From Phoronis australis (taxonomy: Eukaryota > Phoronida > Phoronidae): a stretch of 64,000 bases of DNA. A model generated the notes under the pieces. That model saw only the letters and a program-made list of their open reading frames with translations, was not told where the DNA came from and did no database searches. How positions within the stretch are numbered: the first letter of the stretch is position 1; each line of letters begins with the position of its first letter. The translations under genes and the position numbers were made by a program. Shown in pieces: positions 24,019 through 36,400 of the stretch. Location of the stretch: contig NMRA01000040.1 of assembly GCA_002633005.1 (NCBI GenBank), positions 742,395 through 806,394 of the forward strand, read 5' to 3'.

Positions 24019-27000
24019 CTGAAAAGAAGAAATAACAGCGCTCTTATGAATTCTGACACACAAGGCTTCAGAGAAACTAAGAGACGTACATCTCTCAAGC
24101 GCAGTGAGTTCATGAAAGGGATTTAACCTTGAGNNNNNNNNNNNNNNNNNNNNNNNNNNNNNNNNNNNNNNNNNNNNNNNNNNNNNNNNNNNNNNNNNNN
24201 NNNNNNNNNNNNNNNNNNNNNNNNNNNNNNNNNNNNNNNNNNNNNNNNNNNNNNNNNNNNNNNNNNNNNNNNNNNNNNNNNNNNNNNNNNNNNNNNNNNN
24301 NNNNNNNNNNNNNNNNNNNNNNNNNNNNNNNNNNNNNNNNNNNNNNNNNNNNNNNNNNNNNNNNNNNNNNNNNNNNNNNNNNNNNNNNNNNNNNNNNNNN
24401 NNNNNNNNNNNNNNNNNNNNNNNNNNNNNNNNNNNNNNNNNNNNNNNNNNNNNNNNNNNNNNNNNNNNNNNNNNNNNNNNNNNNNNNNNNNNNNNNNNNN
24501 NNNNNNNNNNNNNNNNNNNNNNNNNNNNNNNNNNNNNGGGGGTAGGGAGTATGTCACCTGAGATGGAGGGGATAGAGACAGGTAGGGAGGGATGTAGGGT
24601 GGGAGATAGGGAGTGAAGGAAAGATGCAGGAAGGGGAAGAGGAAGATAGGGAGGGAGAGTAGAGAGGGAGAGAAATGAAGAGTCATTTTCTGACCAGATC
24701 ATAAATAAATAAAACTACTGTTTAGATGCGCTCATCTCGACGTGACTGTCTCACAGATATCTACCTGTAGATGTCTCTGTACTTTGTCGTGACTTGCTTG
24801 TGGTGCTCTTGTTCAAGAACTCATCCCACAACTGTTTGATCTCATTGTCGTAATCCTTCCATTCAGCCACGATCCTCTCAGCAGCTTTCAACTTGGGCTC
24901 TTTGGTCTTGGGGTTATTGCACTACAACAGGTGACAGTTGTGCGGTCAATTAGTGGTGCAAGCATGTTGGTATAACTTATGTGACTGCAGGCTCACAGTC
25001 GCCAATATCTGCTAATTTGCCAAGCAGATGCCAAAAACATCCAACAAAAAGAAAACAGCAATGTCAGACATAAAACATGCTAGTAGTATAGTCACAGTTC
25101 ATTATTCTCAACAACATGAATCAATATTCAAGTCACAGGCAGGATGACATTGCTTCAAGAGAGAGTGGTCCACTCAGTGTGCAACTACCTGACTGTTGAG
25201 CATTCTTTTAATGAGCTATGGTGACAAGGACTTCGCAACATTATTACCCAGGCTTTAGTATGCTGTGGGAGTACAAAAGACTGCCACAATGGCAACACTC
25301 TGTGCAGGTGCATTTATCACTAAGATTGACATGGCGTTCACTGGTACTCATTTTAGTGTGGAAATGATCCAACAGCGTTCATCACAGGATGTTACATAAT
25401 ATCATACAAGTGATCTACCACAGCACATCCTTAGGCTGGATCACTAACTTGACCTAATTTACAAATTCTCATTTATTTCAAATAGAGTCGGTGGTGTGGT
25501 ATTTTAAAATTGTTCACTTTTTCAAAAAAGAAAATCCACCAGAGACGAAAAAATGATGCAGATTTCTTTTTTCAAACCTTCACTGCCCTTATTTACACTG
25601 TCTTGCTTACGTGCAATGGTGCACCTTTTCAAATAGTCTTTGTTGGGTGGAGACTACATTAATGTGATATTTACAACCAACTATGCTTTTTGGCCTTGAA
25701 GATATATACAGTCCAAGAACCTGAAACGTGCAAGAACATTACTTAAATCCAAGCAGTACTCACCAAGTCTATAGTCTTGGCCTTCTTTTTACTTTCATCA
25801 TCGCACCATGTCTCACACCACAGCCACTCTTGAGGAAGTGACTTGATTGACACCTGGTGGATCATATTGTTAGGCAAGTCCTGCAACAGGTAAAGAGGTA
25901 ACAATTATTAAGACAGGTGCAACACAACCAGGCCTCACGTGTCAAATAATCCTTCTAGTGTGGTCCTAGAGATCCTAACAAGTTCAGACCAGGTTGCATA
26001 AAAGTTATATGCTAGATAACGACGACATAACACCACAGTTGAACAATGCTTTTGACATCATGTAACAATCACGCATATCAAATGGGATCAGTTCTTGACT
26101 GAAGGTTTGCACAACCCAGTCTTGGTGTGCATTTCAAGAACTGCTGTCCACGGAGATTGAGAAGTAAGAACTCGTTTGGATGATTGTTCAGTTAACATTC
26201 TTGAAAAGTTAGAAAAGATGCCAAGTGGGAAATCTGGGCACTATCACAACCACAAATACACAGTTTCACTGAGAATTGTGCACACAACTTATTGTTTAGT
26301 TCTCAAACAACCTCCTAACAAAGCCAGTGAAAGATTGATGCAATACAATCCAGATGAATAACAATATTACTTGAAACAATATATTTCCATGGACCTTGGC
26401 AAATGGGCATTTAGTGGGCAGCATCCGAACCTTAAGTCAACACTATGATACTGCACTAACACACTGCACTATCACATTGCACTAACACACTGCACTATCA
26501 CACTGCACTATCACTCTGCATCTAACACATAGCTTACCTGGTCAAGGTTGGACAGACTGTTGGGGTCCTGACTCAAGCCCTGGTACTGGCCACGCAGACG
26601 GTCACCAGCGGCAATACGACGGAACCTCTTTAAATCAACCACATAGAGGGCACTGTAAAATATAACCATTCTGATAAGTTCTAACTACTATTCCATTGCA
26701 GAATTTTTCTAATCTGGTAGTTAAGACTAATTATTCTAGACGAAAGCCATTTCTACTCAAAGCGGCTGTAGGCCCAACTTCCATGGCAGAAACACTGTTG
26801 ATATAGGCCATTCACCATTAAGAAATTGGTCTCAAATTGTTCGGAATCCTTAAATAATTCAAAATTGATATGATATCAGGGCTTGCAAAGAAGTAACAGT
26901 TCATTATTGCTCAAGACCAGGCTCAAAATGTTGGTTTATCAAGGCGAGCTATTTTATGCATCGACCCTGCTCTCAAGTCATTGCAAACCCAGAACCCACT

Positions 27001-30000
27001 TCTCATCTGAAAAAAGAACTAGTCGAGACCAAATTTACATATAGCGGTCAGCGTCCTAGTTCATTTCTTGACCCACAGGGCATGGATATACAGCCATTTT
27101 AACATGACGTGTGATAGTTCTTTGTGTCACTAGAGCCAGTAAACACTGCTACGTCAATACTTTCAGCATATCGATGTGTGAAGTACTTGGGAGAGACATG
27201 TGTTAAATTAATTATTGGAACTCTGCCATTCTTCATTTAGTTTACTTAATGGCCAACATGCTATAAATTCATGTTTCAACAAACCTAATATGATATTTTC
27301 TCCCAGCCAAGTGATTCATCCAGTAGCCTTGCTTCCAAAACCTGAAATAGTCAGAGATTGTCAGTCAAAATCTATGGTTGAAAGGCATCAACACATTATT
27401 AATCCTTTGCATCTCCAACTGGATGCACTGTCCTTCAGTTGAATTCAATTCATGCTTTCTATTAAAAACAAACTTTGATTGAGGCCACTTATCAATATAA
27501 AACTAGTCTGAAATTGTTTCTTAATCAAATTAGAGGTGAATCTATGAGAATAAGCCGCTTGAATTAAAACTTGTCATTTTTACAGAAAGCACCAGTTAAA
27601 TGCCGCTTTAAGATTCATTGAACAATCAAGTGCCTGGGTTTATTTACGTTGTTTTTTCAGCTTGTTTGATTGTTTACAAAACAAATAGTGTCTGACATAG
27701 GCTTTACCTGAAGCCATCCATATCTTCTCTGCTATCACAGAATGGTGTGTAACCATAGGGGGCGCCACCAAGATCAAGATCATATAGTTCCTGGAGATCA
27801 GCGCGAACAGTCTTGGAAGAGAATATGGAATTGATGTGAACAAATAATTAAAGAACACCTTAGACAGAATTGCACAAAATGAACAAAATCGTCCACATTT
27901 CAAATACCATGGAATAGACATACAAGCTATTGCTTTTGTACAGACCATTGCGGCATATACAAAACAGAACCCAACTATTAGAGATGAGGTCACATGGTGC
28001 AATTTATGGTAATATCAGCACCAATGATTAGTTCACACAATACCAGACTTAGAACATAGTGAATAACATCAAGCGCCCAAAGTTCTCACAGGACTTGAAG
28101 GCCATTCGGGTAAAATGTGAGGACAGCCATCAACACAATTATAGCAGGGATTCAAAACAAAATTATTTTTGTCGACATTTACAATGAATGACAAGTAATA
28201 AAATTTTATCAATCCAAATGCAGAAGTTATTTATTACTGGTTGGCTCTGGGAAGAACAGTTTTGTGGCCTGTCACAAGAAAATCATGGTATTGTCACAAA
28301 AGTGTACTCAAATTTGAACACTGGATTACTGACAATACACTGTAAATATCAACAGTATGGCTTACAGCAAAACTGATACAGAAAATAAACAAATCATTGA
28401 GAACTATTTTACAGTAAAGATGTCTTCAACAGTTTCCAGAATGTATTGTCCTATTCACAATAAATGACCTTTATCGCCTACGTGCATATTTTTGCAGCTA
28501 GGAACACAGCTTCATGGACCCAACTGGACCAAGTTTGTATTTATCATTATATGAACAAATTAAACATGAGAACTATGGTAATTCTTCACCTATTTAGCAT
28601 ACAGAGGCTATTAAAGCGAAATTTGAATTAATCTAAAGAGGGACATTAGCTTGTTTTATAGTCTGTAGACGTCATAAAACAGCATATTATTTCAGTTCCC
28701 ATAATTTGCAGCATGCCAATAAGTCCATGAAAAATAAAAACACGACAATATCAGTATTCGCTTTTGCACAAAGTGAAGAATAGTGTATTACTGATAGAGA
28801 ATAGTGCCGTTTACCTCAAGCAGGCATGACTTGAATGTCTTGCATTTTCATAACAAAGGTGAAGGCTGTAAATAACCATTGTTACCTGATCAGCATCAAC
28901 AAAGATGATTTTCTTGACGTGCAACGGGAACAACACATCTAAGAAGAGAATCTTGTAGCCCCAAATGATTCGCTGTTTCTCTGTCTGTTGATGGAGCCAC
29001 CGCGGCCACTTGTACTGGACCAGCTCATATTCAAACCCGTACTTCTCAGCATAGTAAGGAATGAAATCCTGTAACATTGAATCCGTAATTATGCATTTCT
29101 TGTCACTCATAAGAAAATAGACAAATACCTTCCAAAAATTTTGAAATCTAAACACAGAGATGTTTCAAAATACTAACAAAGAGGGATGCACAATCACGCT
29201 TGACAACCGAAAGTCTCTAAATCGTTTTACGCTTTAGTGAGTGCCATCCATACATCACTCATTGTGTTTTTATTTAGTATTCTCAACGTCATATAAAACT
29301 GCCACTTTGATGAACAGTATACCAGATGGAGACTCAATATTTCCTCGGAGAAGAAATGTGTTTCATTTGCACAACAGAGTCGGACCAGTAAGCTTTGTAT
29401 CAGCATGGAGACACTCTGCAAATAAAGGTCCCAACTAACCATATAAACACAAGCCATCTCTGCATGTAGGATAGCTGTCTCACTGAGACCATCTACTAGT
29501 AGGGAGCTTTGAATTATGCTTTACACAGACGTGCATCTATTAATGTGCAACAATTTTCTTGATTACAACTACACAGAGCGGCATTCTTACTACTCACTTT
29601 AAATGTTGGAGACAGGTAATTCTTCAGGAACCAGAACTTGACTTTCGACTGAGTATTTTTTATGACGCTGAGCATCATGAGTCTAAACAAAAGGAAAACA
29701 AATAGTTTGACACAAAAAGAAATAATAATTCAACCTTTTCTATGTTTAGGATGATGAACAATAAATAACAAACAGTACTACTAAAATCAATAAACAAGTC
29801 CCGGAATTTGGTAACATTATTTCAAAGATATACCTGACTTATACCAAATACACCTTCTTGGTATTAAAATGGAAAATCTACATAAATGAAATAATTTCTT
29901 TGGATAAAATCTCAAAATATTCATCACTGAGATATGCAGGGCTTGGAATGACCCATGACAAAAAAAAGGAAAAATTTCCACGTCATCTATCGTTCCATAA

Positions 30001-30477
30001 ATAAATAGGAGTATGTTTTTTTTGTGTTGTAAAATTTAGCTGAAATGAAAGTTTTTGCCGCATGAATAAAGTCAAAATAATGATAAAAAAGTGACGAACA
30101 AAGAGGAAAATGGATGTCAAATAAGAGGAAATCGAAACCAAAAACGAGGAAATCCTCTTAAAAGAGGAAAATTCCAAGCCCTGGATATGGGAACAATGCC
30201 AGACATCACTCAAACAACCACACATGCACGCACAAACGCACAGAAAATGTAATTACTCAGTGTAAAAATCGCATCAAAACTGCACAGCTCCAACTCACCT
30301 TAAAAATCTCTCATACAGATGTCCAGATGCCAGTGAGAAGATGTTAAGAGTTTCGTCTTTATCTTCACTTCTACTATCACCACCCGTAAATGTGCTGGAC
30401 AGGGAGTCCCACATACTCTTGGAGTCATCTCCCTCGCTCAGAAGGTCTTCGTCCAACTTGTCTGGTTTTTTCTTCAC
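23972..30477 (-). CDS. UGGT1: UGGT exons 32-40: GT24 glucosyltransferase domain and ER-retrieval tail
   Basis: Exon 32 has the charged linker ([16 protein letters not shown]) and then INIF-type start [18 protein letters not shown]. Exons 33-38 hold the catalytic domain: [55 protein letters not shown] (the DxD metal/UDP-glucose motif), [72 protein letters not shown] and [15 protein letters not shown]. All key residues I know for the family appear intact. Exon 39 (24921-24765) reads through to a stop at GRYL if unspliced. Its ACAG/GTAGAT donor instead joins exon 40, ending HGHKKEEL. Confidence 0.93.
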
Positions 30478-33400
30478 CTGGAGCAGCGACACGCGTCTGC
30501 CAATTACTTTGCTCACAAACACATTTCACAGACATTTTATGAAAACGTCTCGTTAGCATGGAGCTGAATGTTATTGCAAATTATCAATACCACACTTCAA
30601 ATTTCATCGACAAAATTATGCGTCCAGGGTACCCACAGGAGTGAAAACTGTGCGAGCTTTGAGTAAAATCTGGGACTGGCATTGGCGGAAAGACACGCAT
30701 GATTTCAAAATAAGACAATTGCAGCCTTGAAAAAATGGACATAACTCGTCTATCCAAGTCGGAGTGACCGAGATAAACACTCGTTTGTAGTTATTAACCT
30801 GACAGTGCATCAGTGAGCCCGAACAAAGAGCACGCACCATGAACTTCAGCCCCGTTACAATTATAGAAAATGTGCCTAAATTTCAACGTGTCACTAGAAC
30901 TATATGAAGAGAGCAGCATTAAAGACAACTATGTTCTCATTTGATAAACGCTGAGCACCTTAGAGAATTTTGTCATCTGATAATTCTCAAAATTTAAATA
31001 TGACACACCTTTCATTTATTAAATTATTAATTAATTCCATAGGCCAAAAAAATTATGAAATATTTGCTGATGAGGAAAACTACTGTCATTTTGATCATCA
31101 ACTTATAGTATATTCTTATTTTCCAAATGACATTTCGAGATTGGATCTTAGTGAAAGCTGTTTGCGTGACTTTTCTATACCAAAGGAAAGTATGCGTCGT
31201 TCTTCCATCTGTGCTCAATAAGGTAATATATAAAGTGAACTCAACAAACCATATATTTATGAAGTTTTTCAACCATAATCAATCAGGACACCACCCGCAA
31301 TAGAAAACACAGATGGGAAAATCGAAAAAACTAAATTGTCTTACATGTATTTTGACAGTGTTGCCTCTAAAACTGTCAATTACTACAGTTAATGGGCGCT
31401 CGTTATCCAGTGAGTCTGTGTATTCGTGGCTGTAAAATAGACGGGTGTTAAAATTATTCATGCATTCAACAGTCAGCGCCCCCTCTTGAACAGAGACAGA
31501 GGTCTCCACCTATCCCCGTGTACTCCAGCATTATTAACAAGCGTAAGGCGGGAAATCCCTCATTCATCGACAAAGACTGGCGGACCAGGTCGCAACGTCT
31601 GCCACCAACCAACCATGTCTCTAAGTAAGTGAACATTTTATATACAATGCCTCTAGAGACCAATGACGAACCTATTCTCCAGCATTCATAATTAAATAAA
31701 ACAAAGGAGGTTCTAAGGCACAATGTATACTACTCACAGTTTAGTAGCAAACCCCCAAAACCGTGAACAAAGATCTTGAACAATTGAAAACTTGACCATA
31801 GAAATGAGTGCCAAATACGACAGACAATCATATCATGTTCAACTAGTTAAAACACCTTATTTTGCAGATAACAAATTCATCAAATATAAGTTAAAACCAA
31901 TTAATTCAAACCTTGTTTGTTACAAACTCTATCACAGTTGGAGTTGAAATGAATTTCCCAGTAAGAGAATGACTTTTTGGATAATGCATACAGCAAGTCA
32001 AATTTCAGAATCTTAACAAGCGAATTAACTTCGTTTTCAATGACAAACACATCTGCACTGACTAAGTCATGTAGAGTGTACCATGAGGGCCCCATGGAAA
32101 GCAGTGAAAACTGATGGAATTACCCTCATTGTAAATATAACAATAATAAAATTCATGTTGCGTATTCTCTTGAACTGAAATTATCGTCAAAATTAACTAC
32201 GATTGGGTGATTCATGATTGGCATAGATGAAATCACACTGTATGTAATGCACTCACGATGCAATGTCGTAGAGTTCTGCAGACCTCCCTGCCCTCAAGTC
32301 CAATAGCCATGAGCCAGGGTTTGCCTTCAGTTGGAAGTAGCCCTGGTATCAGAAACAACAAACAAGAACCCTTAACAGTATGGCACGATTATAGGAAACA
32401 AAATGTGAAAATGAATCCACAAGTAGGCCTGTACATGAAAGAGAAATTAGGGCTGCTGTATTAAGTTATTTTGTCATGCAGTAATTCCGTACCATTTTTC
32501 AAACAAATATAAGACCAAGTCAACACATTACACTACTCTACAGGACAGCAACACCAAATTGCAGTTTTCTTTAGACCGTAATTATCCAAAGATAACTAAA
32601 ATGAAAGAGACGGTCTTACCAAGTTGGCCATGACTATAGTGTCCACCATGTCGGGCTGTTTGCTGGTGCCTAGAGTGAACTGTAGTCCACGTGGGGGTTG
32701 ACCACTGGATGAGTCGAAGCAGTGACCTATGCATCAGAAAGTGGCTGTTAAATACGACAAGTCCTCTACACATTAATACAATAATAGGTATTCAACTACA
32801 CATAAATACAACAAGTCCTCAACTACACATAAATACATCAAGTCTTCAACTACACATAAATACAACAAGTCTTCAATTACACATAAATACAAAAGGTCTT
32901 CAACTACACAGAAATACAAAAAATCTGACGTGAATAGGACATGACATATTTATCAGCCAATAGCAATAACTTAGTTCCGCAAATGACAAGTTCTAAGTCC
33001 ACCCTTGGTACAGTAGGTTGCTAAAACCCAATTCAAGCTCTGCAATACAAAACAGAGAGCAAACATTTTAGAGTAAGTAACACACGTCAGGTACATACCT
33101 TCCAACAACAGATACTCCAACTCCAATTCAGCATTGACGTTGTTCTCAACCTGTTACGGAATGGTCACGTGGTTTATTAAATACAGCAGCCAGCAGATGA
33201 ACAGCACAAATATTTGATTAAGAGTTTGAACAAATCATTCTCAACAAGGGGAAATAATGTGTCATACACAGGCATCAGACCTTTTTCATGATAATGGCAC
33301 ATCCCTTGAGAATTTTACATTAACTACTAACAGGAAATGTAAGATGTAACGGCAGTTTGTTGTATGGAATATAAGATGTCTACACATGACCAAAACTATA

Positions 33401-36400
33401 TCTAATTTACACCATCTAATTGTTGTTGATTAATGGTAAGGCCAAAAAGCATATTAATTGGTTCTGATTTGAAAACTGAGTTGATGCATTTTTTAACTCA
33501 TTGTTAAGTAAATGATAGCGTTTCAAACTTTCTTTACCCTTGCTTTCGTGCCTTTGAAAAGCTTTTTAAAAAAACACAAGTCCTTAGCTGAAGTTGGTGA
33601 GCGCAGGTCTCAAAATAAGTCGGGGTTAAGACCAGAACCAACCAATAAATTTTTTTGGCCTGAGTCCAAGGACATAGTACACACATGCATACCTCTTCCA
33701 TGACAATGTTATCCAGATCATAGGCTGCTCTGACGGTCTCCACTAACCAGCTCTCAGGAGGGTTCATGTTCAAGGTTAGGATGGGCTTCAATGGTAGGTT
33801 GGTGAATCGAGCGCTAGGACCAGAGGACATGCTTCCATCGGGACGGAACTGTAGCTCAGGCTCCAGGACAAACCGGTAATAGCTGGTAAAATAGACAGGG
33901 GTGGATGGAATTTATACAGCTGTGGATTCATAACGTTGCTTTACAAGAAATAAAACACTCAATATACAGTACAAGCCAAAAGTAGTCAGACAATGAAACT
34001 ACAATTTCCCCGTCATGACAGGTATCTAGTTTGACCGTAAATTCCACACCCACTCAGCTGTCATGACAGGGATTTCTGGGACATTTTGTCTAGATATGTT
34101 GGTGTGTACTGTAAAGCCTGCATCCGAAAACTTAAACAGTCAATAACTTACACCATGACCATATTTTCAGAGTTGGTCTTTTTAAATGGGTGCTGACATG
34201 TAATGTCTTGCTCCATGTCAATTTACATTTTGTCAAAGCCTCATTCTAAATACAGCACTAGTTACAATAAGAAAAGTTCATAATGTAAAGTATTGAAAAA
34301 TAAAAAAAACAGATTGTCTAGCCAACGACACTTATAGTTTTACTTTACTTAACATGACTACAATTCTGAATGTGGACCTTTTGACTCGATGAAAACAAAG
34401 AATGGCCACAAGATGGCGCACCTTTTCAGAGGCATCTCTGACAGTTTGTCCTTGCAGTTGAAGATGAGCTTCATCTTAACGTTGGTGACCTCCTTTAAGA
34501 CTATCAGCAGGGGAGATAACTTCTGAGCCTCTCTGCTCAGAGGATCCAGGATGGCGACAACATCGTGAGCGGGGCTGTCAGGCTTTGCGGGCAGGGAGAT
34601 CACACTGAGAAAGGGGAATAACAATACAGCAATTATTTTACATTATATGGATAAGGATTAGTTTGCTTCTTGAACGACTTTGGTGAATTCAAGAGAGACT
34701 CCATGTTTTCGGAGACATAAAAATCACCTATGCGTCAACACTACTTGTGAGCTCCAGCTCGAAGTTCCAACTGGCGCTCTCTGAAAACTCAAATTTCTGT
34801 TTCAGACAAATGCAACATCAAACAAAAATCAGTAATTTTGTCATTGAAATATAAGTGTCCCAGAATAATTGACAACTTAACTGTGTTCTAAAATCTGCAT
34901 TCACAATACAATTTCAATAAAAATTAATTATTGACGAACAGCAAATCATAATATACAACAATAAATTATTCTCGTCGAAAATCGGCAAAATTTTGAAGCA
35001 AGAATTTCTAATTCTTTCTCAAAATGATTACAGCGTAATTTAATATTTGTTTTCTTTCTGTGTTTTCACCACGACTTGTATAAAACAGTTACATTACATT
35101 CAAAGTCCCCATGCCACCCCTTTACCTGTGCTTCTCTGCAGACACCTCAACAGACCTCCTGGCACTTTCACTGCCTGTCTGAGATTCCAGCAGGGCACAC
35201 GCCTTCATAATCAGCTCACTGGCACTAAAACGACAAATAAATATTCATCTCAATGGTCCGTTGTGTGAAAGGTCCTTCACTAGGGGCCCACTTCATGCAA
35301 CCAACTATAAGCCTTCACACAAGAGTAATGTTGACATGATGTTGACAAAAATGTAGAACAACAAAGACAGCATAACAACTGATGGTACTCAGCAACATGC
35401 AAAAATTTTATCAAGAATCCAAAATTCCACGAAGCAGAGACCGAGGCGCGCAACCACCAAACTTCCACTAAAAACTTGTGATGAAAAATCAAATTTTTGA
35501 ATATCATAACATAGGAAAGGTAATTAAATTATGATCATTTTAGAAAAAAGATGCATCTCTGTATAAGGTCTTTTTGTCTAACAATCTAATAACTACAAAT
35601 TGTGGTGTAAGTGGATTCCAGTGTGAATGGGATGTGTATGTTTTTTATTACAATAAGCTTGACTTGTGTATTTACACCCCAGCTGCATGAGTAATGTTTA
35701 TAACATGCATCACATTGTTCTTCTGTGAGCTATAGTTGTAAATATAATAAACGTATTGACTTGAAAAAAAATTGCAATGATATCATGTAAACATGCAGAT
35801 ATTACTCGAAGCACAATGTGCCATTGGCCACTTTTTGAGACAAGTCTCAAGTCAAATTTGGAGGTCACAGATCCAAGTCTTACACTTAAGATGTGCTTGC
35901 AATGTTTGCATTACAAAAACATACCCACAGCAACTGGTCAAATTTGTCCCTATCACCATATTTGCACCTTGAACACAACCTGCAAACTGTGGACTGACAC
36001 AGCAAAAACCTATTAAATACTAAGTGTTAAACACTTCAACGAGTAACCACTTCATTGAATTTCATTCAGCTAACAAAAGAGAAATCCTTACTTATCACTG
36101 ATCCCTACAGAGTGTATTACTGGAGCGGAAGAGTACAAATAAAGTAACTATCTGCCTTTGTTTGCCGACTTACAGAGCTGGTCTGAGATTCAAAGGATGG
36201 ATGGCATCCCTGACCTTACTAGCTGACTTTTTTACGGTGAACTGATCAAGTAAAACAAAATCTTCCATGACAAAAGCCTCGTCCGACCGCAGGGGGCCCA
36301 AAATCTAAAATAAACAATCATTAGTTATTCAAGCATCTTCATAGGAAATCAACACGACAGTGAAATTAAGTTGAGCCATTCATGCTGAACTTGAAACTTA

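Noticed and set aside
24129-24702. Open frames across the N gap
   Set aside because: They consist of unknown bases and a purine microsatellite.
32691-32933. Open frame with [12 protein letters not shown]-type repeated peptide
   Set aside because: It is the translation of the 27-bp minisatellite; 27 is divisible by three so all frames look repetitive and open.
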